The notes beneath the pieces are model-generated. The model searched no databases. It saw nothing but the letters and a program-made list of their open reading frames with translations, and was not told the DNA's origin. The position numbers and the translations under genes were made by a program. A stretch of 64,000 bases of DNA. It comes from Juglans regia. Its lineage: Eukaryota > Streptophyta > Magnoliopsida > Fagales > Juglandaceae. The stretch is taken from the NCBI RefSeq assembly GCF_001411555.2, contig NC_049908.1, positions 28,310,724 to 28,374,723 of the forward strand, written 5' to 3'. Shown in pieces: positions 45,327 to 56,600 of this stretch (positions are counted from its first letter, which is position 1; every line of letters starts with the position of its first letter).

Positions 45327-46650
45327 CAAAACACTTCCATACCTCAATCATTTACAAAAAAAAAAGGGGTTGAAAGTTCACTTTTTTTGGGAAGGAATTT
45401 GGGTTGAGATCCTTACCCAAGAACTCAGGTAATCTTAGGACTGTCTATGTCTTGGAACTGGTTCGGATGTGCTAATCACACTTGCAGCAAAATCTGCATT
45501 AGATAATCTCATATCTTGCTGTTTTCTTTTCTGGGTTTCTTTTTTGGATCTCCTCAGTAGTCAAGAATCTAGAAAGGGTGATGAAATTCATGGAATCACC
45601 AGAGAAAATAACTCATATAAAAATATCATGGTGGTAGAAAATGAGAAACTGTGGAGGAAATTACACGTGATATGTTCTTAGATATGTTTTTTTTTTTTCC
45701 CTATGCCCCATACCATGGCGCCATGTGAGGGGTGTTGACATTGAGCATTACAACTCCAATTGAAAATAAACAAACAAACACAACTACTTTCCCATCAGCA
45801 AGCCTGCAAAGTGAATGTTAAAACTAGCCTCGTTTATTGAAAAAAAGAAAAAGACAAAAACGAAAAGGAAAAAAAGGAGGATGAACTTTGCCATGTGGCT
45901 GTTAACAAATAACAAGTACATTGACCGACCTTTGCATAAAAAAAAAAAAAAAAAGTTCTGTTCAAGTGAATTATTTTTATAGCATTTCACTGATATGAGC
46001 CCGGCTCTTGTTCCGCCATTGTTGCGGATGACCATGTGGGCCTGGCTGACAGGAAACTGTAGGAACAGGTATCATTACCAGAAGGGAAGCCCTTGACCAC
46101 CATAGATGACACTATAGCTTTAGGACACTGGGAAGTAAAAAGAATCCCATTTTTTACCTGCGAAGGCCAAATGTGGAAACTTGGTGCCAGTAGCCAATTT
46201 TCAAAGCTGCCGGCACCTTTATGGCTATAGCGGCAGTGGTTGTGGCCAACCACCTTTAACTCACCATATCTATAATCTCCCCACTTTCTATATTGCAACA
46301 TCATTAACACTACTCTTACGATTGTGACCAAACCATAATAATAATTAAAGACTTACATTTTTATATCTTATTGATGAAGAATTAATTTGATTATGAGAGA
46401 ATAATCGCCTTAACAACTTTACTTCCTACGTGTCTTTTCGATGGTTAGAGACACTCTATTGTTATAGGTGAGAACCTTTAACCCCTCAATACTATTTATA
46501 GAATTTTGACCATTAAGAAATCTAGAGATTTTGTGTCTCGCTATGATTAGATATATAATCACTTTAGAGTTAATCTTACTCCATTGTGACTCATCAATTA
46601 GGTGATACGTGTTGAGCTATTCTAAATCCTATCGAGATATGGATTGCATG

Positions 46651-47060
46651 CTAATGCAATATACCAAAAACCAATTCATTAACCAAAGAATCTAATATTC
46701 GCTCCTCTATCTTCACACCTTCTTCGAATGCTTCTATGTCAAAGTCGTTCCATCTCCCATGCAGAGTGCTCATGATGTCTTTGTCCACAAGCTCATCCAG
46801 CATCAAGATCTCCATGCTTTTCCATCCTACCAGGTTATGTCACCAAGTTAGCCCCTGATTTGCAGCTTCCATCAAGAATTTCAAATCCAGATATTCACTC
46901 ACACAATCAAATAGAACCCTCCGCCCAAGCTTGAAATACTCTTCCATCTCTTTTTGATCCATTTCCCTTTCTCCAACAGATCAAAGAGATCTGGGGCCAT
47001 AACCTTACTGGTCTGATCCAGTGCAGTATCTTACAACATCAACTCAGACTGTGTGTTGTG
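46651..47060 (-). pseudogene. DUF4378 (TRM/LONGIFOLIA-type) C-terminal domain relic
   Basis: The minus strand reads DTALDQTSKVMAPDLFDLLE, then after a 1-base frameshift EMDQKEMEEYFKLGRRVLFD, CVSEYLDLKFLMEAANQGLT, a TGA stop in place of a sense codon, and then LVGWKSMEILMLDELVDKDI, RWNDFDIEAFEEGVKIEERI and LDSLVNELV. The LVDKD and ELV-type blocks are typical of the plant DUF4378 C-terminal domain. A TAA just before the first block, the frameshift and the TGA show it is dead. No N-terminal part was found nearby. Confidence 0.7.
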
Positions 47061-47167
47061 AGTGTATCGGAATTTTTTATAATGTGCTCATTCAAAGACT
47101 TTCCAAATTTTAGAGAGATATTGATACAATACGTGAATCGTAATGGTAGGCACACTCTATCTGTATT

Positions 47168-47944
47168 TAGGGCTGTAAAAATAAATTGGAAAACCATTTA
47201 GATTGGCTGAACTGTTTGGTCTGGTTCCGATTTCTAAAAACAAAAACTAATTTGAAATCGGTCTGATATCGGTTTTCACATTTTAAAAATCGGTTTGAAC
47301 CGAGCCGAAAGGGTTTCTATATTTATACATTTTTTATTATATATAAAATATTTTTTATATAATTTTTTATATTATATATAAGTTTTGTATATTATATTAT
47401 ATATATTATATGTCAAATTGCTAATTAATATAAAATAAAATTTTAATCTTATTATTCATGTCTATTAATCTTATAACATAAAATTGATGTGACATGAAAT
47501 TTTAATCTTAAACATGAACATTAATATTAAATTATTAATATAAACTTACTCTTGACATATATCAAGAATAAATACATTTTTGGCATAATAAATTATAATA
47601 TATATTCTTTTTGTAAATATATTTTTACACATTTGGCCATATAAAAGGTCTAGAATTGATATAATCTATAGTTAAATTCAATAATACTATAGTACTAGTA
47701 TATGTTAATTATTATAAAATAATGTACTTATACTATAATATAAATAGACTAATAGTTTAGTATATGTAAACATGTATCATATTATTACTAATATAAATAA
47801 TTCGTAAAACCAAAAAAATCTAAAGTTTCAGTTTCTATGGTGAATTGATCCGATATCAGTTATTAAATTTTCAAAATCGATATATACTTGTTCGGTTCTA
47901 AAAAATGTTCAAAACCAAACCGAAAAGAACCGATTATACCTCTA
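47168..47944. mobile_element. Possible hAT-like non-autonomous element
   Basis: The left end is TAGGGCTGTAAAAAT, the same start as the element at 38761. The right end, inverted, is TAGAGGTATAATCGG, only partly similar. The flanks TCTGTATT (47160-47167) and TCTATATT (47945-47952) match at 7 of 8. The inside is AT-rich with GGTTTTCA/CGGTTTGAACC words and no coding frame. Confidence 0.45.
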
Positions 47945-48957
47945 TCTATATTTGAATTGTAGAAAATATGTAGGTTAAAAAATCATAGAGGATCTGTCTG
48001 AATTATAGTTGATCTTTATCTCTATGCAAGTTAGATATGAAAAGTACTGGATCAGGTGTAGTAACCAAGTGGAGAACTTCCAAACTTCGCACCAAAAAGG
48101 CTACATTTATTAAAACAAAAACAAAAAATATGTTAACGAACACCCCCTTTTTTTAAGACACCTTTGATCATATGGCTCCTTATTGCAGTCAATTATAATA
48201 TGATTATTCTATCTTGTTATGATTTGTCTTTCTGCATGAAAATGATTATTTATAACTTATTTTTCTTATGATAAAGAAAGCGTAGCCACAGTTAGTATTC
48301 AACCATTTTTTATAACCAATGAAGCTAGCACTGATTTGAAAACTCCTAGCATTCATGCATTAAACATGATTGTATTTAGATATTGAGTTGACCTCAAATG
48401 ATCTAAATTAATCTGTGAATAATAATATTTCGTGAATCTCATTGAGATATGTTTGAATATAAATAAGTTGAGATATATATTTAAATGTATAAAATAGGTT
48501 GAAATGAATTTAACTTTTTATGAAAAGTTGATAAATTAGCGGGTCGAAACATAACCCTAAACCTTTTTCTTGAATCCCACTATGAACGTATTTCCATGAT
48601 CTTTGGATATCGAAACAAAAGATCAATACATTAAAGAAAATTATATATTATTCATCATTCTTTTCATGCGTAATATTAAATTATTAGAAATCTAGTTAAA
48701 AAAATTTATAAGGATGAATGTTAACAAAGCAAATTAAGCAGTGAGAGCATAACATGCAATGGGTATTGGTGATCTGGCTGTTAAAAAAGAAGAGCACAGT
48801 AAGCTAGAGAAAAAACTTCTCATATATATATATATATATATATGTACGTAACGAATTACAAAGATTCTTGCATGGGAAATTAAATACAGAAACTCTCTCT
48901 CTCTCTCTCTTTCTCTCGCTCTTCTATTTTTTTCTTATTTTTGCAGTCTTTTTTTTA
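47945..48957. other. AT-rich spacer and DUF3511 3' region
   Basis: It holds a degraded Tourist-like copy at about 48370-48545 and a (TA)n run at about 48820-48842. A CT-rich stretch at 48894-48918 precedes the DUF3511 stop. No other gene was seen. Confidence 0.5.
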
Positions 48958-49308
48958 TCATAACCGACTTACCATGACGATGCACTTTTTCTTGAGCCAA
49001 TGGAAGCCTTTCTTGAGAGAAATCTTGATCTTCCCTTCAGCGCTATAAAGCTTATATTTAGCAACTCTCCTTCTTCTCTTCATCTCAGGATCATTCCACC
49101 ATTTCTTGGATGATGATGAGGTCTTTGTGCTCCTGAAAGCTCGGTGTTTTGTCGGAGAACATGAAGAAGGATCCAACGAAGGGCGGCGGCGAGACCGACC
49201 CACGGAGTTCTGACCTACATTCAGGCCAACTCCATAGGAGCTGTACCGCAGCCCCTCCATCCCTTCGATCTCCTCCAAGCAAGTTTCTTCCTTTGCCACA
49301 CACCACAC
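48958..49308 (-). CDS. DUF3511 family protein (single exon, up to 116 aa)
   Basis: DUF3511 is a small plant-specific domain of unknown function. The C-terminal half shows its hallmark: KKWWNDPEMKRRRRVAKYKL, then YSAEGKIKISLKKGFHWLKK and KC. The N-terminal half is Ser/Arg-rich (SRRRPSLDPSSCSPTKH), also usual in the family. A start at the first Met (49308) gives 116 aa; the Met at 49257 (MEGLRYSSYG) is equally plausible. No signal peptide or membrane helix. Confidence 0.87.
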   Translation of the reverse strand: MWCVAKEETCLEEIEGMEGLRYSSYGVGLNVGQNSVGRSRRRPSLDPSSCSPTKHRAFRSTKTSSSSKKWWNDPEMKRRRRVAKYKLYSAEGKIKISLKKGFHWLKKKCIVMVSRL

Positions 49309-49738
49309 ATCCTTTTTATGAAGGGAGGGTGTTTTTCTGTTGGGGGATGGAGCGGAAGGACTTGAGACAGGGTCCCAGATTTTTGGGGGAATTTATTGGT
49401 CGGTATTCTTTCTCCAATATTTTTGGTTATGCCCAAAAATGTATTATTCGTTTACTCTTTATCCTATCACAAAATACCACGTGTTCATCATATTTTGAAA
49501 AATTACTCAAATTATAAATTAGCTTGAGGTGTGGCATAACCTGTCTACTAATAGTTTCACAGGTATATAACGGTCCGAGCAATGTGTCCAATTTTAAATG
49601 AATATCAACATAAATAATAAAACCAGTCACAAAAATTATGGTACAAACTATAACTCCACCCCCCAAAAAAAAAAAAAAATCTTTTCTTTTATGAATTAGA
49701 TTGTAACGTTACAATCCAACTTTCGGTTGTCTCCTATC

Positions 49739-50586
49739 CAGGGTTGAGCAGAAATTCAAAAATCTTATTCTGTTTTGTCAGTCGGAGTCGAATATTTTTT
49801 TTTTTAATTTTTCAGTCAGAGTCGGAGGTATCACTGGACACTTGGACTCCAATCCGACTCCAACTTTGCCCTCCAACTCCGACTCCAACTCTAAATCCAA
49901 CTCTGATATTGTACATATGTTATAAAAATATGTATTTATCTATATATTTATCATATATACTAGTATAGTTATACAATTATATAACTAGAACTTATATAGT
50001 TAAATTCAATAATATACTAGTATGAGCTAATTATTATAAAATAACATAATTATACTATAATATAAATAAACTAATGATAGTTTAGTATATGTAAATATTG
50101 TAGTATTACTACCAAGCATAATCAAGTATAGAAATAAATTAAACAGTAGTATTTAAATAAGTCTAGTACAATAAATTAATAACACATATCCTAATTTACT
50201 AAAGTATAATAACATGTAATTAGACACTAAAAAGTCTAGTATATAATTAAGTTAGAAATAAGTTAAACATTAGTATAATAACATGTAATACTAATGTATA
50301 TTAACATGTAATTAGACACTATAGTATAAGTCTAGTATAAAAATAAGTTAGATATTAGCATAGAAGTAAATTAGCAGTAAATGATTTAGTTTTAGTTTTA
50401 GTTTTAAATTTTTTGGAAAAATAAAAAATTTGAAAGGCCACAAAATTCTTTTTTAAAATTGGCTAAATATGAAGCTAAAAAACAATCCAAAACTAAAAGC
50501 CCAAATCTGACTCTGCAAGTCGGTGTCAGAGTCGGATCGGAGCCTACACAAGTTAGAATCGAAGTAGGAGTCGGAGCTCACCCCTA
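49739..50586. mobile_element. hAT-like non-autonomous transposon (~0.85 kb)
   Basis: The termini CAGGGTTGAGC and GCTCACCCCTA are an inverted pair with two mismatches, close to the hAT consensus CAGGGGTGAGC. A perfect 8-bp duplication, CTCCTATC, flanks it at 49731-49738 and 50587-50594. Sub-terminal GGAGTCGGAG/CTCCGACTCC words recur. The interior is AT-rich and non-coding. Confidence 0.78.
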
Positions 50587-50699
50587 CTCCTATCCTTTTA
50601 TTGTAAAAAACAAAAATTAAGTTTCAATAGGGTATGTTTCTTGACTATAGATAAAGCATTTGTCAAGTAGGCTTTACATTGGATTCTTTTTTATTGTTA

Positions 50700-50910
50700 T
50701 TATTTGTAAAGAACAGAGTACCGACTAATTAAGAGGTTCACAAGCTCTCAATAAAGAATTTCTCATAAGTGCACATAAGGTAACTCAAGGAGAAATTTCC
50801 CTCGGTCCTATGACTTTTAGAAATTATTAGCACCCAAAGACTCGAATTTTAAACCTAAAGAGAGCATATCACCGAGACTCTTATCACTTGAGTCAACCAT
50901 TAGGAGTTAA
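50700..50910 (-). mobile_element. Probable second tRNA-derived SINE
   Basis: On the minus strand, GGTTGACTCAAGTGATAAGA (A-box-like) is followed by TTTAAAATTCGAGTC (B-box-like), then an A-rich tail near 50695-50710. It is more diverged than the SINE at 43245. A target duplication was not found. Confidence 0.5.
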
Positions 50911-51719
50911 AAGGCTTTATGTTATTCCCAAAATGCATCAAAGAAATGTTGAAATAATGATATTAATGTTCCAAATAGGCTAATACTAGTCTAAACTCTA
51001 AGGTCTAGAGGGTTTAAAAAAGGTATTATCCTTGCTGCCCTGTGCTGTGATATAGATAAACTTCCTGAATCGCCTTAAATTCGCTGGGTTATATTCTCTT
51101 TGTTTATTACTTTTCTTGGGTACACTGCTAACTTTAAAAGAGAGAAAACCTGAAAGTAGGATCTAATCTTTGGACAAGTAAAGGGATACTGCCTTGAGAC
51201 TGACATTTAAGTACCCCTAATACCCTCATTCTCATTATAAATTACCGTTTTCTTTCTGAATTTCATAATTAGTGCTTATATAAATAATTTTCTCGTGACA
51301 ATATGAGAGTACTTCATCATCCATACTCCACATTCCGTACCTATCAAACTCAAACAGTGTCAAGCAGTGCGAATATCGCCGCATCCTCTAAAACAAATAT
51401 AGTCAAACAGAATCATAGATAAATTTTTTCTGGGTTATGTTTGTTTCTATGGAAACTGGAAAGTAGTCCCCCCAGCTTCGACGGGAATTGTTGGTGCTGC
51501 TGCTTCAATTATTATTGTGCAGCAGACACTCACCGCTCTGTGCACCTATTTTACTTGTTTGTGGACTAGACGCATCATTTTCAACAACAGATTTTTACTC
51601 CTTACAAACATGCAGAATATATTCAGCAACAGTTTCTGTCTGTTTCAAACTAGCAGTTTCAAAATACTTACAGATGACAAAGGTCTAAAGCAGTGAGCAT
51701 GAAAGTCTGTAACATGGCA
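50911..51719. other. Spacer and 3' UTR of the exonuclease gene
   Basis: No gene was seen. The part from about 51430 to 51719 is less A/T-rich and probably belongs to the 3' UTR of the minus-strand exonuclease gene. Confidence 0.45.
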
Positions 51720-53622
51720 CTAACTTGATTGACAATGCTGGTCGGTCTGAGATTCTCTAGACTGCTTTTTACTTCTAACTCCTTTTTTGGACTTCTTGAC
51801 ATTATCCATACGCGAAACCTGTCATTAGTCCCAACACATCGAAGAAAAAAGGTTTAGACAGAAAAATTAATACATGCATACAACTATTCTACGCTGCACT
51901 AAAGGCGGCTACAGTGTGTATCCTCACACTCGCATGACTGTACTGGCTACCCGTGTTCTGACCTGTAGAAAAATAATCCAGACAAACACAACTTGGGATT
52001 TCCACTTACAATGTGGGATTTCCACTCAATTTTCTCATGCCCCTCACTGACAGTAGCAGGCTGAGAATGACTTTGAACATTGAGGAATATGTGAACAAGT
52101 ACAGCAGCATCCAGAGCAGCGTATTCTAGCTGCATCCAAGGTATTGTTTCAGTTTTGATGAGATAAATCAATGAATTTAAGACCAAGTATAAATGATTTT
52201 AGATCTTAAATGTCAATCATGATCAAATCAACAAAGAGATAACATATTCATAACTCTACCAAAAAATCATCTCTTAAGTTCAGAAGACCACATGCCAATG
52301 TCACAATAAGATTTAAGAGCACACCACGTCCCTCTCCTCTTAAAAAGGGGTTGAATACATTTCGGAAAAAATCTATTTGCAAACCAATTGATTGACACAC
52401 TCAACACTCTACTGATGTGAAAGCCTTACACATCAACTAAGATAACAAAGTATTGGTCTTCTATTTTTTATAACTGTAATGGGTTCCTACATCAAGTGGT
52501 GTTTATAAGCAGTAGAACTCTACGGTTTGCTCCCCCTAAACTATCACATGTTTTTTACTCTGCATCCTAAACTACCAAAATCAACACATACATGCAAATA
52601 GCACCTTCCATTCAAAATCACCAAATGTGACCGTTGACTGTCAAATTTTAACAGAGGGTGCTATTTGCCATTTATGGTAGTTAGAAGATGAATGCTGTTA
52701 TTTGCCGCTTTTCAATCTTAAATTAATAGGTATTACACTTTTACCTAAAACTACTAAACTGACCCATTGCATTGAATCCTTCAACTACTAAGAACTAGCA
52801 AATAACACATTTGGTTAAAATTATATGGAAAAATAGTGCCACAGCTTTTTTTTTTCATCTTAACTATCATATTTGGATGGAGAGTGCTATTTGATAGTCT
52901 TGGTAGTTGGAGGATTCAATGCAGTGCCAGTTTTAGTAATTTGGGGTGTAAAGTAAAAACCCCTGGTAATTTAGAGTGATGTGTATTTGATTAACAAAAA
53001 AAGCAAATGCACACCAGAAACCCAGTTTCCCATGTTCCCAATCTCAGAAACTAACAAAAATCTTAGGTTCAAATAATTCTAACAAATGATTTACATTAGA
53101 AGGATATGTGAAAAATCTTTTGTACGCAACTATTATGAAATATTCCAGTGTGTAAATATAAGTTGGCTTCAATAAGTTCTCAAATGACAAGCAGTCATCT
53201 ATGTTTACTATCCACACCATACTAGATATAAAAGAGCTCTTAATAATGCAATTAAATGATGCTCATAATTTATCATCAAAATAACTTGTAAGTTAATACT
53301 TTCTCAGATATAATCAGATGTTGGACTGCAAACATGAATCCACGGTAATTGGATGGGAAAGGAGAACTTCTTCATTTCCCTTAATCGGAGTAGGCTTCTG
53401 TAATTATCTTTCTTATTCTTCTTCCTCATGCAGTTTGAGGAAGTTACATTGTGATAAAGGAACAAATGAATTTACCTGATTCTGTGTCAAAGGTCGTTGC
53501 TCCCAGTTGCTATTCCGTCTTGTCTTGTTCAAACCAGCCCCCAATATTTTCTAGTATAGTAATAATCACCAAGAAGTTATGTCAAATGATTAGGTACTTA
53601 TTTGGATGTATTGCAACAGCAA

Positions 53623-53676
<54 letters not shown>

Positions 53677-56600
53677 AAACAGCAGTTTAGATAACATATA
53701 ATATAATATACAAGAGATAACAGTAGGAGCTCAAATAAATCTATCCTTAATTTACCTTTGCAAGCCCAGAGAGACCACCTTGAGGTTCCTTAAACACATT
53801 CTGGACGTCCAGTAACATTTCATATTGCTTGAAACACTCCAGATCTCCATATGAATGGGCCAGCTGCTTTATATCACATTGAAAGTTATATCCTACACAA
53901 CATTATCAACACCCCCATCAACATTACAAAATAAGCCCAAGATTTTTGTAGTAATGAAATTTCCAACACTCTCATCAGCATTACAAACATAAAGAGGTCT
54001 ACATCCACATCTGAAAGAAAAAACTATCACCTAATTATTTCCACTTCAATAGTTTGATGAAACTACTTATCAAAAAAAAAAAAAGTTTGATGAAACTTTC
54101 CTAGCAGCTGTTTACATGGTCGATTGAAATAAATACAAAAGATCACAGGGAATGCAAGGGTTCTTCTGTCCCTCCACATAGAGAATTCTTTTTTAACATA
54201 TTATACAAGATTTCAGAAGTCAGGTAGAGAACTTTTGTAGACAGATTTGTATAAAGCTTCACAAGTCATTGAACCCTAACTTATGCATTTAGATTTCTCA
54301 TACCAAGTTTTAGAATTCTAGGAGACTGCAAAATGCAGGCCAGACAGTTGTCTAAAATGTCAGGCACGTCTTCGAATAACTTTATCAGATCAAAGATAAA
54401 AACCATCTTTTCAGATGCAATCTGCATGATAGAAACCTGAGACATGGAACAAAGCTACTGTTAGAAGGGAAAAATACAGAACTAAAATAGAAGGCATTAT
54501 CCAGATATCATAATGGCAAAGAAACAAAATATTGCTAGCAACAGACATAATAATCATTCATCAGATTGCAGATGATACTGATAGATGTGCCATGCTAGTA
54601 TATACATCCCAGCACACAAGGTCTTTCTTGTGATAAAAAAGTATTGCTCCACAAAGAATTAAGAAGATATTTCCAACTCCATTGGCATATAGATTCAAAT
54701 GGTCTAATGGGAGCAAGAATTTCCAGCTACACCTTGTCCTTGAGTTTCTACCTTCCGTTGCATTATATGCACATGGAGGAGATCATATTATTGAAATTTG
54801 AACTGGGTTTCTGCTTAATAGCAGAGTACTTGGTGAAGTAATATGTAAATTTAGACTATAACAAAAGAAAAAGCAGTCTTCTGCCATAAGCCAACCATAG
54901 ATAAAGCCCACAAAACATTCCAAGATCCAGAAGAGAATTTTTCTAATCCAAGTTGAGCAAAGAAAAAAAAAAGGAACCACTTGTAGTCGTTTGGGAAGTG
55001 AGATGAGATGAGAATTCTGTGAATAGTAATGAAATGGTTTGAATTAAGATGTTTTATTGAGTTTTGGGAAAGGAGAGAGAAAAGTTGAATAAAAATATTA
55101 AAAAGTTGAAATATCATTAGAATATAATTTTTAACATTATTTTTGTTTTGAAACTTGAAAAAATAGTATTGTTTTTTGTGTTTTGTTTGGAAGTTTGGGA
55201 AAGTTGTAATGATTAGGTAATGATTAGAGGAAAATTTTGAATATTTGAAATTGGAAAGTGTTTGTATTTGAGTTATATTTGGGAATGAAATTATGAGAAA
55301 TTTTGAGATGAGATCAACTCACTTCCCAAACAAGCCCTTAAGGTCCATATTTAGGCTATATTTGGAACACAAACTCATCTCAACCAATCTCAAATCAATC
55401 ATAGATAGGACCCACTACTTTTTCAACTTCCCATAAAAAGTTAAACTCATCTCAACCTACTTCATACATTTAAACACATATCTCAACATATTCACTAATA
55501 AACTATCTAAGATCATCTCAGCATCCAAACGCAGCCTTAGTATGCCAACCAGGAAGTGCATATACTCAGGATCCAGTAATAAGAGAGCATCTATCTAGTA
55601 AGGATCCAGTACAGAAATCCAGAGAGATACTTATCCAGGAAAAAAAACCAAGAGAGAGAGAGCTATCAAGAAAAATGGTAGATCAATCCGATTACCTTGT
55701 TTGGTTTGCTGCCTTTTTCATAATTGGGCTTCCATTCACAATCAACACCCACGACTTTACACCCCTCAATATGGCATGTTGCATTTTGCAAACCATCAAC
55801 ATTATCAACCCAAATGATATCTTCCACAACCAATTCATTAAGATGAAGATAGCGACTGTGTAGATGACTTGCCTCTGGCACTATATAACATCAAATAGTG
55901 ATATATAAGGATATTTTTGTGTAAATTCAACAACAAATTTACAAGTAATAATTTAGAATTGATAACTGAACGCCAAGTATAACAACTTCTCTACACAATA
56001 TAAATGGCCTCAGAATTTTTTCTTCATGGGATGCCTATCATTTCTACATATAAATTTATAGTTAGGGGGAGAGATTGAGCTTCAAGAAATAGTGGATGGT
56101 CCTATCAATACGCAAATGTAAGTAAGCCATATTATAAAGAGCAAAAGGTTGAGTACTAGGATGAAAAATCTATTTAATAAACTTGACTGTCAGAGATACC
56201 TTTGACATCCAGAAAACCTTTAAGGGAGTATCGATCACATAGCTCATCGACCTTCTCAGAGTAACCAGCTTCCATAGCCAAATAAACCTTAAAACGTAAT
56301 AGAATTAGTGTGCAAAATCTAAGAAATTAGCCCCTTCAGAAAAGAAGAGAAGTATTTTAGATAAAAAACAAAGAAAATGTAACTATTGCTCCAAACAATA
56401 ATTGTAGGATTATTATCCATCTCACAACTTTCTTCCAGGTAAAGTTTTGACACAGTTCTCATCCAAAAGCAAGTAAATGATATACATGTAACTGCGACAA
56501 TTACTCATGCCAAAAGCTACTGACCAAATATTCAAGAAGTTGTCTATCATCATTTGTCTTTGCCTCTGCAACATCCCAACATCCTTTTTCTGCTAGCTTT

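Larger units (their letters stand above)
41886..46650. other. Long intergenic region with small mobile elements
   Basis: The DUF1645 promoter is at the left edge. Elements found: a palindromic MITE (42126-42302), a partial Tourist-like copy at about 42990-43145, a SINE (43245-43465) and a TRIM (45030-45326). DNA at 43880-44120 and 44500-44830 is less A/T-rich and could be transcribed, but no frame or splice model holds. The minus-strand frame 45987-46331 has no known domain. Confidence 0.5.

Noticed and set aside
45987..46331. Minus-strand 114-codon frame
   Set aside because: No domain, no family resemblance and no supporting splice or promoter signal. It might be real, but nothing in the sequence supports it.
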